A DNA stretch of 64,000 bases from Virgibacillus siamensis. GTDB taxonomy: Bacteria; Bacillota; Bacilli; Bacillales; Amphibacillaceae. Shown here in pieces: positions 42,428 through 50,802 of this stretch. Location: positions 1,116,001 to 1,180,000 of the forward strand of contig NZ_FUIH01000007.1 in assembly GCF_900162695.1 (NCBI RefSeq), read 5' to 3'. The translations under genes were made by a program, and so were the position numbers. The notes beneath the pieces are model-generated. The model was not told the origin of the DNA. It did not search any database and saw only the letters and a program-made list of their open reading frames with translations. Positions within the stretch are counted from its first letter, which is position 1. Each line of letters opens with the position of its first letter.

Positions 42428-43855
42428 GTGAGATTGAAACTTAGAGGGTATATATGGATTTTATTAATTATGGTTCTACTTATGATTATTGCTGTCGGAT
42501 GTTCATCGGAATCGGATAGTACTAAAACTGCGGAGAATGATCAGAAACAGGAAACTTCTAAGGAAGAGAAGAAAGACAATACGGATATAAAGAATGAAAA
42601 AGAGAAGAAAAATGCATCAACTATGAATACTGATTTTTTTAAGGATTTACCTGAGCCACCAACTACATTGAAGGGTATTCTCGATTATCCAACGGGCAAA
42701 TTTTCTGGTGAAAAATTTGAAGCAAACGCTGAAGAAATTAAAAAGGTACTGGACAAATTTCCCGAACCGGGTGAGAAGATTAATCAAAAAATGGTAGATA
42801 AATATTGGAAAAAACTCGTTCATATGTTTGCTGAAGACTACCCGGATCCACAAAACGTTGTTGCAAAATGGGGAGCATATGCATTTGGCAGCCCCGATAT
42901 TAAGGACCCGAGATATCAGTTTAAAGAAAATTATAATGTTGAGATTATCCTGGATTCTAGCGGAAGCATGGCAGCCAAACAGGGTAGTATGACGAGAATG
43001 GAATTAGCTAAGGAGGCAATTCAAGATTTTGTAAGCGAATTGCCAGAAGATGCAAATGTAGGGCTTCGAGTATATGGATTTAAAGGAAGCGGCTCTGAAG
43101 CGGACAAGAAACTTTCCTGCTCTAGCAATAAACTTGTTTATGGAATTAAACCTTATAAGAAGAATAAGTTTAAAAAAGCTTTAAACAGCTTTAGTCCTGC
43201 GGGATGGACACCCCTGGCAGATGCCATCAAATTTGCTAAAAAGGATTTATCCGGATTAAAAAGTAAAAATAATACAAACATTATTTATATTGTAAGTGAT
43301 GGAATTGGTACGTGTGGTGGCAATCCTGTCAAACAAGCGAAAAGTTTGGCGGGGAGCAATATAAAACCAATTGTCAATGTAATTGGTTTCGATGTGAAAA
43401 ATGAAGGTCAAAAGCAGCTTAAAGCTATTGCAGAAGCGGCAAAAGGTACTTATACAAACGTTCAGAATCAGGCAGAGTTACAGGAAGAGTTTGCTAGATC
43501 TGCTGAAATCGCAAGTAAATGGCGTATGTGGAAAGCAAACTCCATGAGTGAAGCAAGATCCGAAAATGTGAAACGTGCTCAAATGATGCGGGATATCCGG
43601 GGAAAGTGGAGTGATAAGCTTATGCGTGAATATCTTAACTATGATAAAGCTCTGGATTATTTAGATTATGAGTTAGAGAAGATAAGTGCGGATTTTGCAT
43701 CAGCAGTTTATGACAAGAGAGAAAAGAGGATAGATAATCTAAGACGATTAAAACAACAAATTTGGGACAATCTGGGGAAAATAAAATCAGAAGACTTCGA
43801 ACAAGCCAAGAAAAAAATTCAAAAAAAGTATAATCTAAACACGAAAAATGAATAG
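42428..43855 (+). CDS. Lipoprotein with von Willebrand factor A domain
   Basis: 475 aa from GTG 42428. A lipoprotein signal ends at Cys25 (IIAVGC), followed by a highly charged Lys/Glu/Asp linker (about 28-62). The vWA domain covers about 170-355 with the MIDAS motif DSSGSM from residue 176 and a matching GWTPLADAI near 260; it can bind a divalent metal and a protein ligand. The C-terminus (about 380-470) is a charged, probably coiled-coil helix region. Similar to secreted YwmC/YwmD-type proteins. Extracellular, membrane-anchored; partner unknown. Confidence 0.87.
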   Translation: MRLKLRGYIWILLIMVLLMIIAVGCSSESDSTKTAENDQKQETSKEEKKDNTDIKNEKEKKNASTMNTDFFKDLPEPPTTLKGILDYPTGKFSGEKFEANAEEIKKVLDKFPEPGEKINQKMVDKYWKKLVHMFAEDYPDPQNVVAKWGAYAFGSPDIKDPRYQFKENYNVEIILDSSGSMAAKQGSMTRMELAKEAIQDFVSELPEDANVGLRVYGFKGSGSEADKKLSCSSNKLVYGIKPYKKNKFKKALNSFSPAGWTPLADAIKFAKKDLSGLKSKNNTNIIYIVSDGIGTCGGNPVKQAKSLAGSNIKPIVNVIGFDVKNEGQKQLKAIAEAAKGTYTNVQNQAELQEEFARSAEIASKWRMWKANSMSEARSENVKRAQMMRDIRGKWSDKLMREYLNYDKALDYLDYELEKISADFASAVYDKREKRIDNLRRLKQQIWDNLGKIKSEDFEQAKKKIQKKYNLNTKNE

Positions 43856-43910
43856 TATTTGCTTAATATAACGGGTGTGTTAGCTCAAGAATCCTGATTT
43901 GACTATGCCG

Positions 43911-43945
43911 CAATCGTGCGCATTTCTGTGGTAAGAAGTGTGTTC
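43911..43945. repeat. GGGCGC-type element, divergent copy
   Basis: CAATCGTGCGCATTTCTGTG then GTAAGAAGTGTGTTC; the left arm is GTGCGC and the right arm poor. It follows the vWA gene by about 55 bp. Confidence 0.4.
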
Positions 43946-43990
43946 ATTTTTTATTTTAGGGATTCCATTAAAAAAACTTTGTATTTGGTC

Positions 43991-44021
43991 TTGCAACTTA
44001 CGCTACGTAAGGAGTTATAGT
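43991..44021 (+). promoter_or_regulatory. MerR-type promoter/operator
   Basis: -35 TTGCAA (43991-43996), a 19-bp spacer, -10 TATAGT (44016-44021). The spacer contains the perfect inverted repeat CTTACG-CTA-CGTAAG (43997-44011). An over-long 19-bp spacer with a centred palindrome is the classic MerR-family activation site, and the gene that follows encodes such a regulator, so autoregulation is likely. Confidence 0.78.
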
Positions 44022-44061
44022 AAAGACATAGATAAGCAACAGGATTGAGAGGTCGATTATT

Positions 44062-44802
44062 TTGAAGCACTATTGGAAAGTGGGAGAACTGGCAAAACTA
44101 ACAGGATTAACGGTAAGGACCTTGCGTTATTATGATCAAATCGGATTGTTTTCTCCTTCCGCTTATTCCGATTCCGGTCACCGGCTTTATAATAAATCGG
44201 ATCTCTCAAAGCTGCAGCAAATCCTGTCCTTAAAGCACATTGGCTTATCGTTAGAAGATGTACAGTCTGTCCTAGCCGGCAGCGACAGTTACAGTGCATC
44301 AGAAGTCTTGTCTATTCAAATAACTCGTTTGAAAGAGGATATTCAAGTGCAGCAAACTCTTTTAAGTGAATTAACGAATGCATTGACTTTAATTCAAAAC
44401 CAGCGATCCTTATCGGTTGAAGAATTAACAAAATTATTGGGAGTGATGAAAATGAATAGAGAAAAATACTTTACGAAAGACCAGCTAGATCAAATGAAAA
44501 AGCAATATGAAAGTATGGATAAAGATGAATTGAAAAAGGCTGAACAAAAATTTGATTTGGTCATGGAAAAACTCCGTAACCACATGGAGCAGGGTACGCC
44601 CGCAACGGATAAAGATGTTCAAAGTTTGGCGAAGCAATGGCAAGAGCTTACAGGGATGTTTGCACCACAAAATGATCCTGAGTTTATAAAGGCTGCTGAA
44701 CAGTTTCATGCAGAGAACCCAGGTAACGAATTGCAGCATGGTGTAGATGCAGAAACTTATCAGTATATTAACAAAGCCATGCAATGTAATAAAGACGCAT
44801 GA
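44062..44802 (+). CDS. MerR-family regulator with TipAS drug-binding domain
   Basis: 246 aa from TTG 44062, with GAGAGG upstream. N-terminal MerR winged helix (about 5-75: VGELAKLTGLTVRTLRYYDQ, GHRLYNKSDLSKLQQI), a coiled-coil dimer helix (about 80-115), and a C-terminal TipAS domain (about 130-240; YFTKDQLDQMKKQYE). Family members such as Mta and TipAL sense lipophilic drugs or thiopeptides and activate efflux genes and themselves. No efflux gene is adjacent, so other targets are expected. Confidence 0.9.
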   Translation: MKHYWKVGELAKLTGLTVRTLRYYDQIGLFSPSAYSDSGHRLYNKSDLSKLQQILSLKHIGLSLEDVQSVLAGSDSYSASEVLSIQITRLKEDIQVQQTLLSELTNALTLIQNQRSLSVEELTKLLGVMKMNREKYFTKDQLDQMKKQYESMDKDELKKAEQKFDLVMEKLRNHMEQGTPATDKDVQSLAKQWQELTGMFAPQNDPEFIKAAEQFHAENPGNELQHGVDAETYQYINKAMQCNKDA

Positions 44803-44812
44803 ATCCATCATG

Positions 44813-44843
44813 AAGAGTGGGCTCTTTTGAGTTCACTCTTTAT
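44813..44843 (+). terminator. Weak terminator after the MerR gene
   Basis: AAGAGTG and CACTCTT form a 7-bp stem with a 14-base loop, followed by TATTG. The rest of the gap to 45157 contains a palindromic element (44949-44989) and AT-rich sequence. Confidence 0.5.
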
Positions 44844-44948
44844 TGAATTTATTGAAATTTAATGTTGTTGTCTTTATTCACTAATGAGATGATTAGGGTA
44901 TATTTATTTCTTCTAAAAGACGATATCAGCTAATATCTGAATCCACTG

Positions 44949-44989
44949 TTCCATTAAAGGGGCGCGAGAAACGAATAAGATATGTGCTC
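44949..44989. repeat. GGGCGC-type palindromic element
   Basis: TTCCATTAAAGGGGCGCGAG then AAACGAATAAGATATGTGCTC. TTCCA lead, GGGGCGC arm, GAATAAG core and GTGCTC right arm. Confidence 0.5.
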
Positions 44990-45157
44990 TTACCTGATTA
45001 AATGGGACAGTCAGATTATAAGGTCGATCAGAATTTATTTCTCATTAACCATTTTACTTTAAAGAATTAAACCGCAAAAAAACAGAAGAAATTCTCATTC
45101 CTTTGTTGATACAATGAGGTTACATTAGCATTCTCGAGAATAAAGGAAGTGGGAAAT

Positions 45158-45784
45158 ATGCATAAAACTATTGATCCGAACATTCTGTATTTTGGAACGC
45201 CTGTTGTTCTTATTAGCACATTAAACGAAGACGGATCAGCAAATCTTGCTCCAATGTCTTCTGCTTGGTGGCTTAATCAATCATGTATGCTTGGAATGAG
45301 TTCAAAATCACAGACTATGCTGAACTTGCAACGAGAACACGAATGCGTCCTGAACTTACCTTCATCCAATCTTGTTAGTTCTGTTGACCGATTAGCATTG
45401 CTTACAGGCAGAAATCCTGTTCCTGAAGCAAAGGAGGAGATGGGGTATCGATATGAACCGGACAAATTTGGCACGTGTGGACTTACATCGGGTTCGGCGG
45501 ATTTGGTAAAGGCACCTCTTGTTAAAGAATGTCCTGTTCAGTTAGAAGCCCAATTCGTAAAAAGCCATTCTTTTGAAGAGCCTAGTTCTTTGGTAGCTAC
45601 TGAGGTAAAAATATTACGAGTGCATATTGAAGAGGAACTTCTGATGGGTGGGAAGAAAAACTATATTAATCCCGAGGAATGGAGACCACTTATTATGAAT
45701 TTTTGTGAGTTCTTCAGTCTAGGTTCTAAGATACATCCTTCTAGATTGGCTAAACCATTTATGGACGCAAATTATAACAACTAA
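45158..45784 (+). CDS. Flavin reductase-like (FMN-binding split barrel) protein
   Basis: 208 aa from ATG 45158, with AAGGAAG upstream. A DIM6/NTAB-type flavin reductase domain: FGTPVVLISTLNEDG and NLAPMSSAWW near the N-terminus, and HECVLNLPSSNLV near 65, the usual FMN-binding strand. Such proteins bind FMN and reduce it or use it to reduce small substrates. Substrate not evident. Single gene with its own spacer before adaA. Confidence 0.82.
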   Translation: MHKTIDPNILYFGTPVVLISTLNEDGSANLAPMSSAWWLNQSCMLGMSSKSQTMLNLQREHECVLNLPSSNLVSSVDRLALLTGRNPVPEAKEEMGYRYEPDKFGTCGLTSGSADLVKAPLVKECPVQLEAQFVKSHSFEEPSSLVATEVKILRVHIEEELLMGGKKNYINPEEWRPLIMNFCEFFSLGSKIHPSRLAKPFMDANYNN

Positions 45785-45827
45785 GTTTTTGTTCAAAAAT
45801 TTCCCTACAAGGGAGTGTTAGAATTTA

Positions 45828-46409
45828 ATGAAAGACCAAAAGGATATGTCCAAAGCCACCATGTGGAAAGCAGCTATTTCGTGTAACGCAACATACGATG
45901 GCATGTTTTTTTACGCAGTAAAGACAACGGGCATTTTTTGTCGGCCGTCTTGTAAATCTAAAGTTCCTCATAGGAAAAATGTATCGTTCTTTTCGAATGC
46001 AGCCGAGGCCCAAAAAGCAGGATATCGTCCTTGTAAGAGATGCCGCCCAGATTTGAAGTCAAAAACATACGATCCGTTCCAATCAATTATAGAGGATACA
46101 AAGCAGATTATTGACAATCATTATAGCCAAAAAATGCTACTAGATGAGTTGGCATCAATGGTTGGCGTTAGTCGTTTTCATTTGAATCGCCTTTTTAAGG
46201 ATAGAACAGGGGATACACCACGTATGTATTTGGAAAAAGTCAGAATTAAAAAAGCAAAAGAACTCCTTCTAACGACTACTCTAAATTGTATGGAGATTGG
46301 TCATCAAGTTGGCTATCAAAGTAATTCCAGCTTTTATAACGCGTTTAAGCGAAATACCGACTTTTCGCCAAATCAATTTCAAGTCAGGATGACAGTCATG
46401 TTACGTTAA
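45828..46409 (+). CDS. adaA: Methylphosphotriester-DNA methyltransferase / activator AdaA
   Basis: 193 aa. N-terminal Ada zinc domain with cysteines at 38 and 42 (FCRPSC) and 69 and 72 (CKRC); Cys38 takes the methyl group from phosphotriesters. The C-terminal AraC-type double HTH (about 88-190: LLDELASMVGVSRFHLNRLF and EIGHQVGYQSNSSFYNAFKR) turns on the adaptive response when methylated. The size and split from the guanine methyltransferase match B. subtilis AdaA. adaB follows after 58 bp. Confidence 0.94.
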   Translation: MKDQKDMSKATMWKAAISCNATYDGMFFYAVKTTGIFCRPSCKSKVPHRKNVSFFSNAAEAQKAGYRPCKRCRPDLKSKTYDPFQSIIEDTKQIIDNHYSQKMLLDELASMVGVSRFHLNRLFKDRTGDTPRMYLEKVRIKKAKELLLTTTLNCMEIGHQVGYQSNSSFYNAFKRNTDFSPNQFQVRMTVMLR

Positions 46410-46467
46410 TCATTTTTCATGAAACGAAACATGGCCTGCCAAAATTGAACCAGGGGGAGATACGAAC

Positions 46468-46980
46468 ATGCTTCTATATGATGACTGCCATACAAGAATA
46501 GGTTGTCTTCGGTTTATTTTCAAGGAGGATGGTCAACTTGTACGAATTATGTTGACTGATGACTATTGGGACGCTTTGATGGCCAATCATAAGTTGAAAA
46601 GAAGTTATGAGCTTGGAAAATCCGTCTGTCGGCAATTCAAAGAGTATATTCATGGAAATCGCAGGCAATTTGATGTTCCTTTTACATTGGAAGGGACCCC
46701 GTTCCAAAAACAAGTGTGGGAGACCTTGCGAGAAATTCCTTATGGGGAAATTCGAACTTATTCTAAAGTTGCCATCTCCATAGGGAAACCAAAAGCTATT
46801 CGGGCAGTAGGTCATGCCAATGCCGTTAACCCTTTGCCTATCCTCATTCCTTGCCATCGCGTAATTGGTAAAAATAATAAGCTGACTGGTTATGCAGGAG
46901 GCGTTGATATGAAAAGACAGTTGCTGGAGATTGAGGATACTAAGAAGCCTGGTGGAGCTACAGTTAAAGCATTTTCCTAA
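46468..46980 (+). CDS. adaB: Methylated-DNA--protein-cysteine methyltransferase AdaB
   Basis: 170 aa after AGGGGGAG. Catalytic PCHRV (within ILIPCHRVIG near 130) accepts the methyl from O6-methylguanine; the recognition helix text GEIRTYSKVA lies near 92 and RAVGHANAVNPLPI near 112. It repairs alkylated bases in suicide fashion. It forms the adaptive-response pair with adaA, likely induced by methylated AdaA. Confidence 0.93.
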   Translation: MLLYDDCHTRIGCLRFIFKEDGQLVRIMLTDDYWDALMANHKLKRSYELGKSVCRQFKEYIHGNRRQFDVPFTLEGTPFQKQVWETLREIPYGEIRTYSKVAISIGKPKAIRAVGHANAVNPLPILIPCHRVIGKNNKLTGYAGGVDMKRQLLEIEDTKKPGGATVKAFS

Positions 46981-47023
46981 GAAAGGTGAATACACTTCCA
47001 CAATGCCAGATAATTGCATAAAA

Positions 47024-47066
47024 CTATTCAAGAATAGGGTGCTTTTCCCTAATAAGGAACAGAATC
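47024..47066. repeat. GGGCGC-type element, divergent copy
   Basis: CTATTCAAGAATAGGGTGC then TTTTCCCTAATAAGGAACAG; GGGTGC left arm and CCCTAATAAGG core. CAGTATCGTAAATAAGG follows, corresponding to the AATATCGCATATAAGG block of better copies. Confidence 0.5.
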
Positions 47067-47182
47067 AGTATCGTAAATAAGGTGCACCCCGTTAAGTAAG
47101 AGGAAGTTATTAGCGAGAAGGTTTATTAATGTTAGACTAAAATCAGAATTGTTTATTGATTTATTTTTGTTTCCAGGGGGCG

Positions 47183-47500
47183 ATGGGGATAAAGACCATA
47201 AAAGATTTTTATAAATGGTTGTTTGATAGTCGTTCAAAAGTTGAAAATGATCTGGCAAGTAATTTAACAATTCCATTCATATTTATTTTCATATTCTATA
47301 CTTTCAATTTACTTTCTTTCGATCCTTTTCTAACGGGATTTCTTCTTTCCATACCTCTTTTGATAATTATGGTGTTAGTTTCAAGGGTCATCGAAACAGT
47401 ATTTAGGAAACTGTTGGGTGAAAAAAACAAGAAAATAGGAATTGGTTATACTTATATTTTTATGGTTTTAATAGGTTACTTTAGTTCAAAGTTATTTTAA
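47183..47500 (+). CDS. Small hypothetical membrane protein
   Basis: 105 aa from ATG 47183, which has CAGGGGG just upstream; the frame is open from 47156. Three hydrophobic segments (about 25-42, 46-66, 85-103) after a polar start MGIKTIKDFYKWLFDSR. No family recognised. A single gene between two palindromic elements. Confidence 0.65.
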   Translation: MGIKTIKDFYKWLFDSRSKVENDLASNLTIPFIFIFIFYTFNLLSFDPFLTGFLLSIPLLIIMVLVSRVIETVFRKLLGEKNKKIGIGYTYIFMVLIGYFSSKLF

Positions 47501-47530
47501 GATTTCGATATAGGGTAGTTGTAATCTTCT

Positions 47531-47566
47531 GCAATACGATCGGGTGCAAATCCGGAATAAAAGGGA
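47531..47566. repeat. GGGCGC-type element
   Basis: GCAATACGATCGGGTGCAAA then TCCGGAATAAAAGGG. Left arm GGGTGC, core TCCGGAATAA, no good right arm. It lies directly before the RidA gene ribosome site. Confidence 0.5.
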
Positions 47567-47579
47567 AGGAAGAATGGTA

Positions 47580-47993
47580 ATGAACAATAAAATATCACTA
47601 ATTCATTCTGAGAATTTAGCTCAAACTGATTACGCATATGCTAGTCGAGTGCCTTCGGGAATGGATTTACTATACTTAGCAGGGGCTTGTCCACTTAATA
47701 AAGACGGAGAAATACTTAATTTAAATGATTATGAACTTCAGGCAAAAACCTGTGTTGGGAATTTGGTAGAAGCATTAAAAGAGTGTGGTGCTTCACTGAA
47801 TGATGTTGTATACACTAGGGTTCTTGTAGCATCACAAAATCGTTCAGATCTAGTAATTGCATGGGAAACAATAAGGAATGAATTTGGTGACCATGACGTT
47901 CCAAGCACCTTATCAGGGGTAACAGTATTAGGATATAAAAATCAACTAGTGGAAATTGAATCTGTAGCAGCAATAGAAGCACCTTTAGAATAG
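47580..47993 (+). CDS. RidA/YjgF-family protein
   Basis: 137 aa from ATG 47580, with GGGAAGGA 9 bp upstream; an in-frame ATG at 47574 is too close to it. RidA fold text: LLYLAGACPLNKDGEI near 27-42, DVVYTRVLVAS near 80, and the end VEIESVAAI. Family members hydrolyse reactive enamine/imine intermediates, though here the usual catalytic arginine (R in 'vKtTVfl') falls in TRVLVA, and the exact subgroup is unclear. Confidence 0.85.
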   Translation: MNNKISLIHSENLAQTDYAYASRVPSGMDLLYLAGACPLNKDGEILNLNDYELQAKTCVGNLVEALKECGASLNDVVYTRVLVASQNRSDLVIAWETIRNEFGDHDVPSTLSGVTVLGYKNQLVEIESVAAIEAPLE

Positions 47994-48010
47994 ATGATAT
48001 GGTTAACAAA

Positions 48011-48053
48011 TTCTTCAATTATCGGGCGCTTATCAGGAACAAGAATGTCGTCC
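48011..48053. repeat. GGGCGC-type palindromic element
   Basis: TTCTTCAATTATCGGGCGC then TTATCAGGAACAAGAATGTCGTCC. Left arm GGGCGC, core CAGGAACAAG. Confidence 0.6.
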
Positions 48054-48096
48054 CTATTGGCTCGGCCATATTGTTGTAGAAAGGAAAGGGTAACTT

Positions 48097-48264
48097 ATGG
48101 AGATAATTTTAATATTTGTAGCCGGAGTAATGGTTTTAATTATAGCTGTAATTGCAATTCTTAAAAGCGTAACACACAGGATAAAAACTCCAAATGATGA
48201 TTTAAAAGAGGAGATTTCAAAGCTAGAAAAAAGGGTCAAAGACCTTGAGAATAAAGAAAGATAA
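48097..48264 (+). CDS. Small single-helix membrane protein
   Basis: 55 aa with AAGGAAAGGG ribosome site. One membrane helix (about 3-23: IILIFVAGVMVLIIAVIAIL), then a charged C-terminus (EEISKLEKRVKDLENKER) with heptad spacing, i.e. a short coiled coil. It lies between two palindromic elements like its neighbours, which supports it being a genuine gene. Function unknown. Confidence 0.65.
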   Translation: MEIILIFVAGVMVLIIAVIAILKSVTHRIKTPNDDLKEEISKLEKRVKDLENKER

Positions 48265-48274
48265 TAATTTACCT

Positions 48275-48310
48275 TTGTTCCAGAAAAGGGGCGCGCTTAT
48301 GAAGTAACTC
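48275..48310. repeat. GGGCGC-type element
   Basis: TTGTTCCAGAAAAGGGGCGC then GCTTATGAAGTAAC; TTCCAGAAA lead and GGGGCGC arm, poor right arm. Confidence 0.5.
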
Positions 48311-48412
48311 CACATCCTAATCCTTCTATAATACTTTTGTGAGATTAGCTGTTTCTATATAACTTCTTCATCTGTAATAGATGGGAAAAGTAAAGGGAAG
48401 GGCGTTTTTAAT

Positions 48413-48649
48413 ATGAAAGATCAAATTGACGAACTTACATTACTTCTATTGTATTTAACTTCGTTTCCAGATGATTACGGTTTAGGAGAAGCCCAGAGAA
48501 GCTGGAAAGGTTATCCTTTTGAGTCATTGAACGAATTGAACGATAATAATTACATTGTTGGAAGCAAACGGGCAAAATCTGTCCATCTAACCGAGGATGG
48601 AATTAAACAAGCTCAAGAACTGATGAAAAAATATAATATTATGGATTAG
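48413..48649 (+). CDS. DUF6429 family protein
   Basis: 78 aa after AAGGGAAGGG. The text DELTLLLLYLTSF, RSWKGYPFESLNEL and SKRAKSVHLTEDGI matches the DUF6429 family, which looks like a small winged-helix domain. Cytoplasmic. No function is established; it may bind DNA. Confidence 0.78.
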   Translation: MKDQIDELTLLLLYLTSFPDDYGLGEAQRSWKGYPFESLNELNDNNYIVGSKRAKSVHLTEDGIKQAQELMKKYNIMD

Positions 48650-48700
48650 ACGTGAAAAAAATAAAGGCAGTTTAACAGAATAAAGAGGGAGGGCTATTTC

Positions 48701-49096
48701 TTGTCAAAAGGATTGCTTCACCATATTGAGCTATATGTTTCCGATTTAAAAAGGTCAATAGATTTTTGGGGTTGGTTTCTGGAAGAATTGGGATACAGCC
48801 CTTTTCAGGAATGGGAAAGTGGAAAAAGTTTTAAAATGGGGGATACTTACATCGTATTTGTTCAAACAGAAGAACGGTTCCTGGACGTTTCATATCATAG
48901 ATGTCGAGTAGGTCTAAATCATTTAGCATTTCACGCAGAATCACGCCAGCACGTTGATGATATGACTAGAAAATTAAAAGATAAAGGAATTACTATTCTT
49001 TATGCTAATCAGCATCCATTTGCTGGAGGAGATGATCATTACGCTGCTTACTTTGAAGACCCAGACAGATTAAAAGTAGAACTTGTAGCACCTTAA
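48701..49096 (+). CDS. VOC-family (glyoxalase/bleomycin-resistance fold) protein
   Basis: 131 aa from TTG 48701 after AGAGGGAGGG. Two beta-alpha-beta modules: LLHHIELYVSDLKRSIDFWG at the start with metal-ligand His, GLNHLAFHAES near 68, and PDRLKVELVAP at the end with the ligand Glu. Metal ligands appear present, so an enzyme rather than a binding protein is possible. Substrate unknown. Confidence 0.85.
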   Translation: MSKGLLHHIELYVSDLKRSIDFWGWFLEELGYSPFQEWESGKSFKMGDTYIVFVQTEERFLDVSYHRCRVGLNHLAFHAESRQHVDDMTRKLKDKGITILYANQHPFAGGDDHYAAYFEDPDRLKVELVAP

Positions 49097-49098
49097 CA

Positions 49099-49137
49099 GT
49101 TCAACAATAGGGCGCCATTCCGGAATAAGGATTGCGC
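49099..49137. repeat. GGGCGC-type palindromic element, good copy
   Basis: GTTCAACAATAGGGCGCC then ATTCCGGAATAAGGATTGCGC. The arms GCGC..ATTCC and GGATTGCGC pair. TGTATTGTATATAAG follows, the downstream block seen in other copies. Confidence 0.75.
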
Positions 49138-49238
49138 TGTATTGTATATAAGATTAGATAGATGTTGGGCTTGAAATATCAATAATATTGAATGTCTGTG
49201 TAACAGTGAGACGGAATTATAAAGGTGGGGGAATTGAT

Positions 49239-49502
49239 GTGAATGATCAGAAAAAAAGTCTTTATTTCTATATGACAGTTGGGTATATCGGTCTTCTCCT
49301 AATTGGATTAGCAGCTATGAGATATATATCAGTTTTACACGACACGCTGGGACAGAGTTTTGCTTTATTTGGCTTTATATTCGTAATAACCTATTTAAGG
49401 TATACGGAAAAGAAGATGGGTGTTAGCAAAAGGGAATTCATTATAAGTAAAGTTATCTTTGTTGTTGTATTTTTAATTCTTTCAATTTGGTTATATTTTT
49501 GA
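49239..49502 (+). CDS. Small hypothetical membrane protein
   Basis: 87 aa from GTG 49239, with GGTGGGGG upstream; the frame is open from 49188. Three hydrophobic helices (about 10-28, 35-52, 68-86) with a basic loop YTEKKMGVSKREF. No family recognised. One of the single-gene units between palindromic elements. Confidence 0.65.
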   Translation: MNDQKKSLYFYMTVGYIGLLLIGLAAMRYISVLHDTLGQSFALFGFIFVITYLRYTEKKMGVSKREFIISKVIFVVVFLILSIWLYF

Positions 49503-49543
49503 TTAGTTGTCTTTAGCAATACCATCTATTATTGGAAAACGAT

Positions 49544-49592
49544 TATTCCAGAATTGGGCGCATATCCGGAGTAAGGGGATTTGCGCTTTTTT
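49544..49592 (+). terminator. GGGCGC-type element acting as terminator
   Basis: ATTATTCCAGAATTGGGCGC then ATATCCGGAGTAAGGGGAT and TTGCGCTTTTTT. Left arm GGGCGCA..TCC and right arm GGGGATTTGCGC are followed by six T residues. This copy therefore looks like a functional intrinsic terminator. No gene is seen between 49,593 and 49,773. Confidence 0.7.
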
Positions 49593-49773
49593 GTCATGAC
49601 AAGGACCAGATTGCGGAAGATCGTCCCTAAGAAAATTAAATAGTTGTGTTAAAATAAATGGAGGTTGCGAACGATTACTACACTTAAACTAGCGCAGCAG
49701 AAAAGTTGAAGTAGGTACTGCTAATTAATGTGTTTTTTAGTGAACACATTAGACAAAGAATTGGGAGGCAGCA

Positions 49774-50607
49774 ATGAATTCTAAGGTAATTACATTGGAA
49801 AATCAATTAAATGTAAAAGTTAATATGTGGGGAGAAAATCATAAATCATCGGTAATACTGTTACATGGTTTAGGGAGCACTGGGGAAAGTTTTGATGAAC
49901 TGGCAACTATACTCAGTCAGGACTATAATGTATACACTTTTGATCTACCCGGCCATGGAAATTCAACATATTTTAATTATGAAGATTTTTTCTCTATGGA
50001 GTCATTAGCAGATTGGGTAAAGGAAGTTGTTGATTACATAAATGTAGAAGACTTACATATTGTTGGTCATTCTGTTGGAGGATACATCGCTCTTGCTTTT
50101 GCAAGAAAATATATCTTAAATTCATTAGTCCTACTTGACGGGGGATATATTCGAGCAAAAAACATTCCGGAAAACACTCTCGAAGAGGAATTAAGGATGA
50201 CTGCACAACATATTGAAAAATTCACTTTTTCCTCTTGGGAAGAATACGAGAAAGATCTATTCAATGATGGAATGTCCCAAAGGTTAGTTGAGTTATCAAA
50301 AGGTAGTATGAAATGTGAAAATGGGCTAATTAGATTGATTGTTAATCCTGAGGTAGCAAAGTATATCGTCAAACAGAAGTATAATGAACCAACAAATGAA
50401 ACACTATTGGATGTCAATTTGCCAGTATTATTACTAAGAAGCACCATACCCCAAGAATTTAATATTGTTAGAGATAGTGAAACAAACCGTGTAAATCAAT
50501 TTTTAAATGCAAGTGTGGTTGACGTAAAGGATGCAACACATGACATTTATTGGGACAATCCAGTATTTGTAAGTGAACAAATCAACAACTGGATTTTAAA
50601 CCATTAA
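49774..50607 (+). CDS. Alpha/beta hydrolase
   Basis: 277 aa after TTGGGAGGC. Alpha/beta-hydrolase fold: VILLHGLGSTGESFDEL near 29 (oxyanion HG), FDLPGHGNS near 57, and the nucleophile elbow GHSVGG near 97. A late DATHDIYW supplies the catalytic histidine. Esterase, lipase or C-C hydrolase activity is possible; substrate unknown. A single-gene unit with a palindromic element 12 bp after its stop. Confidence 0.88.
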   Translation: MNSKVITLENQLNVKVNMWGENHKSSVILLHGLGSTGESFDELATILSQDYNVYTFDLPGHGNSTYFNYEDFFSMESLADWVKEVVDYINVEDLHIVGHSVGGYIALAFARKYILNSLVLLDGGYIRAKNIPENTLEEELRMTAQHIEKFTFSSWEEYEKDLFNDGMSQRLVELSKGSMKCENGLIRLIVNPEVAKYIVKQKYNEPTNETLLDVNLPVLLLRSTIPQEFNIVRDSETNRVNQFLNASVVDVKDATHDIYWDNPVFVSEQINNWILNH

Positions 50608-50619
50608 TCTGAATCGTGG

Positions 50620-50662
50620 TTATTCCACTAAAGGGCGCTATTCCTTAATAAGTAATAGCGTC
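50620..50662. repeat. GGGCGC-type palindromic element, best extended copy
   Basis: TTATTCCACTAAAGGGCGC then TATTCCTTAATAAGTAATAGCGTC. Arms GGCGCTATT and AATAGCGTC pair. It is followed by AATATCGCATATAAGGGCC, repeated almost unchanged after intron 2 at 56835. Confidence 0.78.
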
Positions 50663-50802
50663 AATATCGCATATAAGGGCCATTATGTTGAACAAGGAAA
50701 TGAATTGGTAGTAGGCATATCAAGGTGGTTTTACACGATAAAATATATTGCCTTGGGAACACATGTTTGCTAGAATAAAGTAAACGACAGAGGGTGAGTT
50801 TA

